A stretch of DNA of 64,000 bases from Siphonodentalium dalli (taxonomy: Eukaryota > Mollusca > Scaphopoda > Gadilida > Siphonodentaliidae): NCBI GenBank assembly GCA_032622095.1, contig CP136061.1, forward strand, positions 238,190,609 to 238,254,608, read 5' to 3'. Below are positions 34,431 to 46,150 of the stretch, piece after piece. The first letter of the stretch is position 1; the number at the start of each line of letters is the position of its first letter. The position numbers and the translations under genes were made by a program. Below the pieces are notes generated by a model. The model did no database searches. It was not told the DNA's origin and saw only the letters and a list, made by a program, of their open reading frames with translations.

Positions 34431-34985
34431 GTATGTTATAATACAAGGTTTATGATGTACCTCCTGGTTTTATATTATGTGTGAATTCACTGTATATTTT
34501 CACATTGAAGCGGAACGCGACCAGAAGAGTCATATTTCTTTATTACCATTAATTTAGTCAGAGTCCATTAGTGTCTCCGTTGATCGAAGATGGGTTACTA
34601 GAACTTAGTAGAAGGCACACGACTTCATCTCTGGGTCCAAATTTGTTAACAAGCATACGGTGCAGAATAATGGTATACAGGGTGTACAATAATTTTGCTA
34701 AAGCCAATTATAATACGGGGTGGAATAACAGTGCAGGGTAGCAATTTCCAACATTGAAGCAAGTCTATCTGAAATGCTATGAGTATGAGGTCAATCATAT
34801 ACATTTATCAAATTATGCACTGTGTTGTGTCATAGGAGTTACCGAACAGACTCCAGGAACATGTGTGTACAATCTTGTCCTAGTCTGAGCTCAGTGAGTT
34901 GGTCTGGATAACAGACCCGACAATGCTGAGAAATACTGACGAAGTTGATTTCCGTTCATTATTCCTTGTTCGATTTTGTTTATAT
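34431..34985. other. Intron 1 start, nothing recognised
   Basis: No repeat family or exon was recognised in this part of the intron. Confidence 0.4.
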
Positions 34986-34989
34986 TTCG

Positions 34990-35230
34990 CTAAAATAAAG
35001 GTTGTTGCAGGGTGGCCCCAAGACACCCTTTCCACAAACCACATACACCCACCCGATCCAAAATAGCTGCCGTCCAGAGGGTTTCAAATGGGGGCACCAT
35101 GCCATTTCTCGGCCCTTGGCCGATTTAGGTAAAACAAAGGGTGTTGTATGGTGGCATCAATCAATCAGCCCAAAACAGTCTAAATATTCAACACACACAC
35201 ACACCCACTCCGATCCAAAATGGAAGATTT
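34990..35230. repeat. Outlying units of the ~145 bp tandem array
   Basis: GGGTGGCCCCAAGACACCCT, CCGTCCAGAGGGTTTCAAAT and GCCATTTCTCGGCCC match the main array at 35755-36825. About 525 bp of unrelated DNA separates them. Confidence 0.75.
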
Positions 35231-35754
35231 GGGGTAATAAAAAGTTAATGCTGCAATGCTTTCTGGACTGTACTCATAAATCAATTTCTGAGTTAGTACA
35301 ATTTAATGAGGATACAGTCAATAGTATTGAGAAGATAAGTCGTTCACTGATCTACATGTATGAGCTGCATATCAAAAGAGCAGCGAAACTCAATGCATAG
35401 CTTTTCTGATGTAACAATTTGGAAGGGTCCATATCGGATAATTGACAATATACTCTCACTCTGCTTGATTATAATATGCGATTCACTACAAATCAATATA
35501 TAAAAATGTCTCTAATTACTGGAGCTTGGACTCTTGTGCACATACTAATCCAGAGATTCTACATATTAGTAGTTAATACGGAAACTGCTTTTTCATATCT
35601 GTTCTTACTGCATCCTGTACGTGTTTCCATACTATTTCTGCATTAACTGTTTAGTGTGCTAGGTGGACAACCAGAAACTGTGTAGCAGCTAGAACTCAAG
35701 ATTACCTGCTCTACAGGGTTCTTCGAAGACAACGGAGGAATATACTAACAACAA
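35231..35754. other. Spacer between tandem blocks, nothing recognised
   Basis: Non-repetitive at this scale, with no exon signals that fit the flanking gene. The 132-codon frame ending near 35400 begins inside the tandem repeat and is not supported as a gene. Confidence 0.4.
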
Positions 35755-36825
35755 CAACAATGGCCGCCGTCCAGGGTTTCAAATAGGGCACCCATGCCAT
35801 TTCTCGGCCCCTTGACGATTTAGGTCAAACAAAGTGCATTGCATGGTGGCCTCCGAGAGATTCTAAATATTCACCAAGACACCCTACCCCGATCCAAAAT
35901 GGCCGCCGTACAGAGGGGTTCAAATAGGGCATCCATGCCATTTCCCGGTCCCTTGGCGGATTTAGATAACATAAAAAGCATGTTGTAGGGTGGCCCCAAA
36001 AACTTTATAAATAATCACACCACACACCCACCCAAATCCAAAATGGTCGCCGTCCACATGGGTTCAATTTTAAATAGGGCACCCATGCCATTTCTCGGCC
36101 CCTTGAACGATTTAGGTAAAACAAATGGTGGTGTATGGTGGCCCACCAAGACATTCTAAATATTCACCCCGTACACCCCACCCGATCAAAAATAGCCGCC
36201 GTCCAGAGGGGTTCAACTTCAAATATAGCACCCATGACATTTCTCGGCCCCTTGGCTGATTTAGGTCAAATGGTGTTTGTAGGGTGGCACACAAGACATT
36301 CTAAATATTCACCCCACCCCGATCCAAAATGGCCGTCGTCCAGTTGGGTTCAAATTGGGCAACCATGACATTTCTCGGCCCCTTGCCGATTTAGGTCAAA
36401 CAAAGGGTGTTGTAGGGTGGCATCCTAGACATTCTAAATATTTATCACACATACTCCATCCAAAATGGCCGCCGTATATAGGGTTTCAAATAGGGCACCC
36501 ATGCCATTTATCGTCCCCTTGGCCGATTTAGATAAAAAAAAAAAAAAAAAAAAAGAGTGGTTGTAGGTTGGCCACAAAGACATTCTATGTATTCACCCAC
36601 ACACCCCACCAAGATCCAAAATGGTCGCCATCCAGTGAGGTTCAAATGGTGCACACATGCCATTTCTCGACCCCTTGTCCGATCTAGATGAAACAAAGGG
36701 TCTTGTAGGGTGGCACCCGAGACATTCTAAATATTCACATCACACACCACACCCCCAATTCAAAATGGCCGCCGCCCACAGTTCAAATAGGGCACCCATG
36801 CCATTTCTCGGCCAACATGTTATAT
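35755..36825. repeat. Tandem repeat array, ~145 bp unit, about eight copies
   Basis: The landmark GCCATTTCTCGGCCCCTTG recurs at about 35792, 35937, 36087, 36237, 36370, 36503, 36658 and 36802, spacing 133-155 bp. Each unit also has TCCAAAATGGCCGCCGTCCA, TTCAAATAGGGCACCCATG, GATTTAGGTAAAACAAAGGG and ACATTCTAAATATTCACC. Unit length varies by small indels and a poly-A run near 36537. The array lies in intron 1. Confidence 0.9.
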
Positions 36826-37117
36826 TTGATCACCGATCTGGGGAGAGGTTTATTGGCTTTAATTGACAAACCAACGCAAGTGTGTGACTTTTATATTGTG
36901 GTCTTTTTTGTATTATACATACATGTATGCACTGATTTGTATCAAGACTGTATATACTAGTAACTGTTCACATAAATATATAATTTGTTGGATTAGTAAT
37001 GTACGTATATACGGCATGTAGTTGATAATGACATTGGGGACGACGGTGATATAAGGTGACGACGGCGAAGACAACGATCGATGATAGTGTTGGTATAATT
37101 CCATCTGACTATATATA

Positions 37118-37265
37118 TCTTTGGCTTCGCGGGTGAAAAATATTTGATTAGAGTCGAGGAACCTACCCATCAAAGCTCGAAATGTGTAATTATGTTGTGG
37201 CCATGCAGAAAAGAGTCGTCAAACCGATGGATTGCAGACGAAGATGGATCACTCTAAAGTCAAGT
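37118..37265. mobile_element. TTAAAGG-type MITE fragment
   Basis: ATCTTTGGCTTCGCGGGTGA, ATTTGATTAGAGTCGAGGAA and CACTCTAAAGTCAAGTG match the left half of 10475-10944 in order. The ends are missing. Confidence 0.65.
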
Positions 37266-37472
37266 GTTAATACGGCCAAATTTCGTGATACGCAAGTGAT
37301 ATATGGCCATATTTCGTTGAACAACATGTTGATAAATAACACGTTTTGGGAAATTTTATACCATAATTGATAGAGGTTAGCATTATTGTGTTGTAATTAA
37401 TCGATTCTGAATGGTGGACGCATATCAACGGCTAAATTAAGCGAGGACGAATTTCCTATTAGTTTGTGAAAG

Positions 37473-38708
37473 ATGTCGGCAGAAACAAGGAAACATTTGC
37501 AGAATACAGGACAAGAAAACTGTTATTCCTGTAACGGAAAATTCAAGATAAAGAAACACAGGATTGTTTGTGACTTTTGTAAGCAGCACCACCATTTCAG
37601 ATGTCAAGGGATAGATGCAGAGGACTCAACAGACATACTAAATACATCAAGTAGTATTTTGTGGTCGTGCAAGAAATGTAGAAACAAAAGCGACAGCCAG
37701 AATAAATGCCACAGTGACCAGGATACAAACGATGACACTAAACGGAATAACCTGGAAACAAAAGAAGAATTGATACCAAATATGGAACAGGTAAGCAGGA
37801 AAGGACAATCAAAAACGCGGGAACAATTAAGCTCTGAGGATATGGGTATTTGGATGTTACACATCGAAAAGTTGCTGGAAAAAGTAATAGCAAATATGGA
37901 CAAATTTGATGCGTGTATCAAAATTAAAGTGGATCAGCGCATTGATAACTTCGAAAAGAAGTACAACACAAAAGTGGAAAAACACACTTCAGAAATGGAA
38001 AAGAGATTACAGAAAATAGAGTCATATATGTTGAAACTAGAAAAAAGAGTAAATAGATGTGAAGAAAAACAAACTACTGAACGGGGAGAAACATACACGC
38101 AATTAGAGGCATCAAAAGGAAAATCAGAAAAACTAATAAAAGAATTCGAAGAGAAAAACAAACGATTATTTGAACAGCAGCGAACAGAAATACAAGAAAA
38201 ACAGACTATGCTAGAAACTATTATAGAAGAAAAACTTTAAAAACCCATGAACGCATATAAAGAACCAACTGGAATTTCAGAATCAAAGAACCACAACATT
38301 GTGATAGCAAATATACCCGAATTGTCACAAACAGAAGAATATTCAAGAGAACAGGACTGGCACCGTATAAGCAATAAAATACAAGAAAGGTCAAAATTTA
38401 ACGACAGCGATGTCTTGTCCTTTTACAGACTTGGCAACAGGTCTTCGAATAAAAATCGACCGGTCAAGATAGTCGTGAAAAATAAACAAACTCGAGACAA
38501 AATGATTCGTGATGCTATCGGATACAATAAAATGGACAGTAAAACAACAGGCAGTGAAAAAATATACTTTAATTTAGATCTCACGAAAACGCAAATGGAA
38601 CAGCTCTATGAACTCCGCATATAACTGAAAAGGAAACAGAACGTTTACCCTTCTAGGAACTTCCGCTTGGAAGGTAATTGGATAGTGGAACTTTATACTT
38701 TGAAATAG
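37473..38708 (+). pseudogene. Non-LTR retroelement ORF1 remnant with two in-frame stops
   Basis: One reading frame runs 412 codons and is broken only by TAA at 38238 and TAA at 38622. Part 1 (37473-38240) has a PHD-type zinc finger: C17, C20, C33, C36, H41, C44, C66, C69, in the C4HC3 spacing, with W64 two residues before the last pair. A long charged coiled coil follows (about residues 130-255). Part 2 (38247-38624) has NIVIANIPE, then SFYRLG and RPVKIVVKNKQTRDKMIRDA and NLDLTKTQMEQLYELR. This is the RNA-binding pattern of ORF1 proteins of CR1/L2/L1-like elements. Part 3 (38625-38708) has NVYPSRNFRLEGNWIVEL, the usual ORF1 end. No endonuclease or reverse transcriptase follows. It lies in intron 1, on the gene's strand. 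It may be a decayed non-autonomous copy. Confidence 0.8.
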
Positions 38709-38832
38709 TGCACTCCAGTGAAATCAGTATTACTCAATTTATTGTGACGTCGAAATTGTAAATGATTATATTATTAACGGGGACTAAGAGTCAAACAGAC
38801 TCGTTCTCAAATAAAGATGATGATGATGATAA
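38709..38832 (+). repeat. Retroelement 3' tail with (ATG)n
   Basis: A short 3' UTR contains AAATAAAGATGATGATGATG, a short-period tail of the kind many non-LTR retrotransposons use in place of poly-A. It follows ORF1 directly, so the part that should encode reverse transcriptase is absent. Confidence 0.65.
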
Positions 38833-38913
38833 CAAAAGCGTAATTTGAATAAATTGTGTTGTTGTATTTTGTGATATGGGGACCGCCTGAATGTTCGTCG
38901 TCTCTGTTTTCAG

Positions 38914-39485
38914 CATGGGTTGGCTCCGCAACATACGGATTGTCTATGGTACTCGGACCGGTTGTAGGTTTCCTATTGAACAAGTTCGGCAATCGATCGG
39001 TGACGATGGTCGGAGGCTTCATATGTGTGATATCGTTGGTTGTGTCGTCTTTCTGTACATCACTTTCCCAGCTGTTCCCTGCTTTCTCTGTTCTATACGG
39101 CATTGGATCGGGGTTGGCTGTGAATCCAACAATGACTGTTGGGCAAACCTATTTCGACAAACAACAATCAGTTGCAATGGGTATGATAACAGCCGGGAGC
39201 AGCACGGGGACACTCATTTTCAACCCACTTGCACAGGCCTTGGTCGACACGGTTGGATGGAGAAACACATTCAGAATATTTGCTGGGATCTCCTTTATCA
39301 CTACTCTCAGTGGAATCTTCATAAAGCCCATTAAACAAGAAACAGATCAAGTGCAGAGATTGAAAAACTCGCCCATGAAGGGATTGGTTTGTGAACTGAA
39401 GCTTTGGAAGAACAGAGTCTTCATAATTTGGATGTTAGCATTGTTCTGTGTGATGTTTGGTTACTATATACCTTATGTCCACTTG
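38914..39485 (+). CDS. SLC16/monocarboxylate-transporter-like, exon 2
   Basis: Residues 88-278. The acceptor is TCTCTGTTTTCAG, the first codon is completed across the junction (G|CA), and the exon leaves in phase 0 at donor GTGAGT. It encodes helices 2-7: AWVGSATYGLSMVLGPVVGF, KFGNRSVTMVGG (helix 2/3 loop), YGIGSGLAVNPTM, then the family signature TYFDKQQSVAMGMITAGSST, equivalent to the YF.KRR.LA.G.A.AGS motif at helix 5 in SLC16. The loop after helix 6 (KPIKQETDQVQRLKNSPMKG) is short. Helix 7 ends GYYIPYVHL. An overlapping 147-codon frame is a shadow. Confidence 0.92.
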
Positions 39486-39507
39486 GTGAGTACTATAATA
39501 ATTTATA

Positions 39508-40268
39508 TTAACCCTTTCATGACGGGAGCTGGGCTGGCGCAACATTAAAGACCATGTGCTAATGCATGCTCTTATATATGCGAGTCGACCATAGGTCGCC
39601 TCACATATATATAAAGACATATTATGGACTTGTTCGGGTGCGTGAAACTGCTAAGTTAGTATTCAGGTGCTATGCCACCTGGGGGAATGTGGTATTCTAC
39701 CAACATACCGAAAATCTCAAGCAAATCGACCGTACCACTCCATATAAAACATTGTCTCAACTACGCTAAATTGTAAATATTTACTACTCGAATCGGGACG
39801 CTTCTATCGGCGATAAACTAACGAAAACAATTTCGCCATCGGCAGTCACTGCCTTTAATTAATATACAAGAATGGCGGTGTGTGTTGTCAATTTAGATAT
39901 ATTATATTTGTACAAATAACTACTTTGAACAAGATTATTCTCCATTCTCCTACGGGAGTGTTTCATATCACTTTAAGAACTTTACCATTTTTTATAATTT
40001 TTTCTTACATTCTTTATCAATTTTTTATCATTTTTTCTTACATTAATCTTCAACAATTTTTGTTATTTTTTATGATTATTTCTTACATTCCTTTAATTTT
40101 TATTATGTTTTTTTTCTCTCACATTTTTTAACAATTATAAAAAATAATATAAAATTTTTAGGCCAAAACATTTTCTTTTATATGCGAGTCGACCATAGGA
40201 GAATAAGAGAATGCATTGGCACAGGGTTTTCGCAAAAAAATCATGAAGCTCCCGCCATGAATGGGTTA
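39508..40268. mobile_element. TTAACCC-type MITE, split, next to a splice donor
   Basis: The left end TTAACCCTTTCATGACGGGA begins 23 bp after the exon 2 donor. The right end GCTCCCGCCATGAATGGGTTAA closes at 40268. Palindrome halves lie at 39555-39620 and 40162-40221. The inserted middle (about 39620-40130) includes AT-rich repeats of TTTTTTCTTACATTCTTTAT at 39985-40131. The ~250 bp size of relatives shows that about 500 bp was gained. Confidence 0.78.
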
Positions 40269-40789
40269 ACCATTTGACAACTGGATAATTGCTCCAATAT
40301 ACTATCCCTTCACGGTTGATGTTTGTGAATCGGCATCATTGGCATGGTATAATCAGATTCTCAGTGTCAATTTACACAATATATGATCATATATTTAGAG
40401 TGGTCCTTGGTGGTCAGAGTATAGTTAACAGCCATATGGAATTTTCCGGATAAATTTTCTATTGCCGTACGAACGCCGGTCATCCCGCAGTGTCCACATC
40501 TAAAATGATCTAAAATGACGATGATCGACGATCTGTATGTCAAATTGTGAAATTATTGTGACAAAAATCGCATTTATCTTATTATTATGATCATTTTTTG
40601 GAAGGTCGGACAGGTCGGCGTACGAATACCGGTATTTTTGGAATACCGAATACCTCCTAACAGAGGGGCCGGAATACGGCATACGTACCTCATAACAGGG
40701 CATGGAATACGGCGTACGAAAAGGGGGTGGGTGGGGGCCTCCTATATAATTGGAAATTGCATAAGGGTTTCAGGCGGGAAGCGGTTAGG

Positions 40790-43700
40790 CATGATAGTCC
40801 AGGAGATATTGGTCGACCTCTGCACCCCCCCCCCCCCAGGACTTAACTTTACCCCACTAATTTTCTTCCTTAAGGTCTCACTTGTTAACCTGTGTTAACA
40901 AGAAAAAAAAGTGGCCGCAGAGACTCCAGACAAGATGGCGTCCATCATGGCGGCCATTTTTTTAAATGCACCAGGTCTCTTTGATCGCCATTATAGTAAA
41001 GATGTCACATGCCGTCTTGTTTTCCGCTCGATTCGTTATGCTAATATACAACCCTTACAAATTAGCCAAAAATCCGACACCAGAATCCAATATGGCGGCC
41101 AAGATGCCCGCCGAAATGTGAAAATATGCTATTTTTCTGACATGTTACCACCTTTCGTTTGTCTCTGTGGGAAAATGTTGGTATCTTTGCGTCATGTTAT
41201 ACATTTATCATATAGAGGAGTCATTGGCGACCACATGGGGTCCATAATATACATTCATTGCGGGATATTTTTGTCCGATATCACATTTTCCCAAATGCCG
41301 GTATAATAGGTCAAAGCCGAATCTACGTTAATAAAGCGATGTAATGTTTCGAATCAATGAATGTTATTGCTATTATAACAACACCCATGCATATATATGT
41401 GCCGGAGATACTCAAGCTAGGATTTCTCTTATACCTGAGTTGAGGAATATTTACCCAAATCCAAGATGGCGGCCAAAATGGTCACCAGAAATATAAAATC
41501 GCCGATTTTAACATCAGTGAACATTATTGTCATGACAACTCCACACCTGCTTACTATTGTGAGTTGGGAACACTTAGGCGAAGAACTTTCCTTGTACCGT
41601 ATCCAAATAAAAGTCCCCCAAATCCAAAATGGCGCCCACAATGGCGGACAGATTTTGAAAAATCACCGAAATTCCCTCATATTCACATCATTGGGCATTA
41701 TTGTCGAGACAACTCCACCCATGCTTACAATTGAGTTGGAAATACTGAGGTGAAGTAATTACATTACATCTCATGCAAGAAATTGTTTTCCAAATCGAAG
41801 ATGGCGGCCAAAATGGCGACCGAAATTTGAAAACAAGTCTACATTCCTTTACTTTCTTACGATGGGCGTTATTGTTTCGCGATGTCTATCCACAATTACA
41901 TGTTGATATGGAATAGTGACATGAAGTATTCATTAGGGTTTGGCAATTGATACTCATAGCCAAGATCGCTGCTAAATTGGCGGCTAGAAATTGATAAGAA
42001 ATCGATATTTTCACATATTAATTTCTACTTAGCGCCGATAATGGCCGTAAGCGTAGGTGCGCCGAATAGTTATATCAGAACAATTACCTGATAACAGATT
42101 CTGATTTGCCACGTCACGTCCATAATTATCTGGACCAGCTTCCATTTCTTTGTCTGATAAATCTAGGTCGCTCACAACGACAAAGTATTCACCACTTCCT
42201 GGGACTAGGGTCCCTCTAATCATAACGTTTCAAACAATTCATTTTCCGGTGTCTAGCTTACGATTTTAAATATTTGCTAACTATGATATTTGTGCGTCAT
42301 CTTGAACTAGGGAGACATATGGCCGATGAGTATACAAGCTTACAGAAGGTCATCTCTATGTATGTGTCTCATACCCCATGGGATAACGACATGTACACCC
42401 GGCGAACCAGTTAGCTAGTCACTTCTCAATAGATGGTTCGTCAACTCACAAACTCAGCGAACGCATTGGCATATGTGGACAACTTCGACAGTGTTTCGAA
42501 GGTTGCTAGCTGTCTCATTCCTTTGGACAGATGTCTATATGCTAAGGAGAAGACCCCTAGTGTACAGACTACCCACACTTCTTAACCATTATCCGAAGCA
42601 AACTGTGTGACGCCCGCAGTCGTCTCGTCGAATATCTCCCAGCAGAGAAGAACAATGCTCGCGGTGCTAGTTTGTGGACATGCGCCATGATAGTGGGGAT
42701 GAAATGGGCCACCGTATACACCACCCCTACACCTGGTGCATGTTTAAGATATCGAATGTCATGCGTGTCGGTTTTATTTGGTGTGGTAAGATTGTATTTC
42801 CGCATCCGTTTCGAAGCCTTTCTGATTCAACTACGTACACTTTTGTCTGGATAATACTATGCTAGCCTCCCTCAAAACAGTCGGATGGACTAAAAGATAA
42901 TGTCTTTATAGCATGAATGTATGCGTGTTTTGTTATCCTCTCTCGGGGTTAGTGTCAGTATGTGGGCGGTATTATTCCAGAAAATGTCAGGAACTGTGGT
43001 GCATTTATTTCACTATGTATTTAAAGAACAATTTACAGTCTCGATGGCAATGGCTGTGGACGTTGGGGAACGCGACCTTTATGATCATATAGCTTTATAT
43101 ATAACTTTAGAATATAGTAGTTAATGTCTCATGTAGGAAAATGGTCGCAATGGTGATGTTACCAAGAAATCACTTGGTGTACCAACGTTTGTTGAACTGA
43201 ATGCAAGAGCTCATCAACGTAACATTCCTCTGGGTGTTCTTCGCGTTGAACATTTCACCATTTTTTTGATGGCATTTGTACTTTCTTGAACCATACCACC
43301 CAGCGTGAGTATGACATATCAACCAACTATCAAAGGTATCGCCGTTAAGACTACACCCCAGTCTTGGTGGGGCTTATACAGCAGTAGCCAATGGCATACT
43401 CCTGGTCCAGTTGTTTAAGAACGGCTTCCAAACGGATGGGAACATACCATCTTAGCATACAAGGAAAGCAAAGCCACACATGAGATCCTGTCTGAATGTA
43501 AAACATAACAAAATAAGGGGCGGTGCAGTCATGGTCCAATTTCATTTCCACTATCATGACACATACCCACAAACTAGCACCGTGTGTATTGTTATCATCT
43601 GCTTGGATCTGTTCGGTGAGACGATTGCTGGACGCCAACAAGCTTGTTCTTATGATCATGTTCAAGGAGTTTGGGTATATTGTGCATTATGGTCCTCTAC

Positions 43701-45663
43701 GCCTTAGCAGAAATGCATCCGTCAAATGTCTGGCTTTCAACATTCGAAGCCATATACAGAAGTTGTCCGGGGACATCAGTGCATTAGATGAGTATGTGAA
43801 TTGATGAACCATATATTGAGAAGTGGCTGTTTAGGAAAATCACCAGGTGTACACGTTGTTATCCCCATTAGGTCACCAAAGCTGACAATACGCAGATAGA
43901 TAGGTCCTTCTGAAAGCTAGTATACGCATCGACCGAATACATTTATAGTGTATCGCACAAGATGACGCATATACCCCATATGTAGCATCTGAATTATACC
44001 ATAAGCTATACCACGAATGAAGCTCGCTAAGAATTCCAAGCTTTCGAAACAAACACGTGAGCTGCACACCGGCATATGTATTGTTTGAAACATTCCGATT
44101 AGTGGCACCCTTCTACAAAGAAGAGTAGTGAACTGTTGTTGTGAGTGAGATAGATTAATCTGACGAAGAGACGGAAACGAGTCTAGATAATGCTGAATGT
44201 GGCAATTCAGAATAAGCTCAGGTACTGTTGTTTTGATTCTTGGAAGTCATAATATGACTATTCGGCGCACCCATATACGGTTACGGCCAGTATGAGCCCT
44301 TAGTGGAGAATGGATTTTGAAATGCCACATCGCGATTGTGGGTTTTCATCCTTCCAAAAGGCTACGACTTACACTGGAACGAATAGATGGCTTATATTAT
44401 GTACCGTTTCGTTTATACAAATCAATATTATGACAAAAAGTTGAAATTAGTATGTGATAATATCGGCTTCTTTTCAATTTCTGCCCGCCAGTTTGGCCGC
44501 CATATTGACTGTGAGTATCACTTGCCAAACCCTAATGAATAATTCATACATATCAACATGTAATGGTGGGTAGAAATCGCGAAACAATAACGCCCTATCC
44601 TAAGAAAGTAAAGGAATGTAGGCGTGTATTCAAATTTCGGTCGCCATTTTGGCCGCCATCTTCGATTTGGAAAACCATTTCTTGCATGAGATGTAAGGTA
44701 ATTACTTCACCTCAGTATTTCCAACTCAACTGTACGCATGGATGGAGTTGTCTCGACAATAATGCCCAATGGTGTGAATATGAGGGAATTTCGGTGATTT
44801 TTCAAAATATGTCCGCCACTGTGGGCGCCATTTTGGATTTGGGGGACTTTTATTTGGATATGGTACAAGGAACGTGCTTCGCCTAAGTGTTCCCAACTTA
44901 CAATAGTAAGCAGGTGTGGAGTTGTCATGACAATAATGCTCACTGATGTTAAAATCAGCGATTTTCGGCGATTTTTTATTTCTGGTGGCCATATTGGCCG
45001 CCATCTTGGATTTGGGTAAATATTCATCAACTCAGGTATAAGAGGAATCCTAGCTCGAGTATCTCCTGCAAATATATATGCATGGGTGTTGTTATAATAG
45101 CAATAACATTCATTGATTCGAAACATAACATCGCGTTATTAACGGAGATTCGGCTTTGACCTATGATAACGGCATTTGGGAAAACGTGATATCGGACAAA
45201 AATATCCCGCAATGAATGCATATTATGGTCCCCATGTGTTCGCCAGTGACTCCTCTATATGATAAATGTATAACATGACGCAAACATTCTAACATTTTCC
45301 CACAGAGACAAACGAAAGGTGGTAACATGACAGAAAAATAGCATATTTTCACATTTCGGCGGCCATCTTGGCCGCCATATTGGATTCTGTTGTCGGATTT
45401 TTGGCTAATTTGTAAGGGTTGTACATTAGCATAACAAATCGAGCTGAAAACAGGACCGCATGTGCTATAATCTTTACTATAATGGCGATCAAAGAGACCT
45501 GGTGCATTTAAAAATAATGGCCGCCATGATGGACGCCATCTTGTCTGGATGACAAGTGACAAGTGACAAGTGAAAAAAATTAGAGGAGACCTTAAGGAAG
45601 AAAATTAGAGGGGTGAAGTTAAGTCCTGGGGGTGCAGAGGTCGACCAATATCTCCTGGACTAT
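40790..45663. mobile_element. Giant foldback element in intron 2, ~4.9 kb
   Basis: The left end TAGTCCAGGAGATATTGGTC and the right end GACCAATATCTCCTGGACTA are exact inverses. The symmetry continues inward: 40921-41330 with 45150-45550, 41455-41830 with 44640-45010, 41940-42080 with 44260-44540, 42360-42480 with 43760-43870, 42600-42740 with 43490-43640. It fades near 43000-43270, so each arm is about 2.2 kb. TGA lies outside both ends, a possible 3-bp target duplication. No long frame has recognisable domains, so it would be non-autonomous. Arms differ by scattered changes and small indels. Confidence 0.85.
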
Positions 45664-45780
45664 GAACTCTCAGAATGCACACCTTTGTACAGGCGAAACA
45701 TTGGGCCCGTCACTTGACATTCAAACCGCATCACGAACATGGATCAGGTTTTTGTTCACGATACTTCAAATATTCCACAG

Positions 45781-46150
45781 CTTTCATATGCAAGAAGTGT
45801 CGGCATTTCCATGGACAAGGGCGCTGTTGTTGTAATGGTCCTGGGAGCTTCGACGGCTACAGGTCGTCTCATGTTCGGACGAATAGTTCAACACAAGATG
45901 CTCAACCGACTCCACATGCATCAACTCTCAATGGTTGTGACGGCCACGATGTTCATGTTTCTACCACTGATCAAATCATTTGGTGGGCTCATAGCATTCG
46001 TCATCTGCCTCGGATTGGTTGATGGCTGCTTCGTTGTGTTAATCCCGGTTCTGACGTATTCCTTAATGGTCGGAGAGAACACAAACATAGCTTGGGGTTT
46101 CATCATGGCAACGTCATCTATAACGTTCACACTGGGTCCACCAGTATCAG
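45781..46150 (+). CDS. SLC16/monocarboxylate-transporter-like, exon 3
   Basis: Residues 279-401 and the first base of 402. The acceptor is ACTTCAAATATTCCACAG. Starting at CTT joins HL to LSYARSVGISMDKGAVVVMV in frame and restores the SLC16 pattern PYV.L..YA...G. A further upstream AG would add VFVHDTSNIPQ and fits the family less well. It encodes helices 8-10, including LGASTATGRLMFG with the conserved arginine, and ends GPPVSG at donor GTAAGT. In MCT1-type carriers an aspartate precedes this arginine by four residues; here that place is threonine. The exon lies between two giant foldbacks. Confidence 0.9.

Noticed and set aside
38891-39334. 147-codon frame overlapping transporter exon 2
   Set aside because: It is out of frame with the well-supported SLC16 reading, which shows membrane helices and the family signature.
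40911-45562. Several 90-140 codon frames in the first foldback, some mirrored in both arms
   Set aside because: The mirrored frames arise because the arms are inverses; no transposase, helicase, polymerase or integrase motif was seen.
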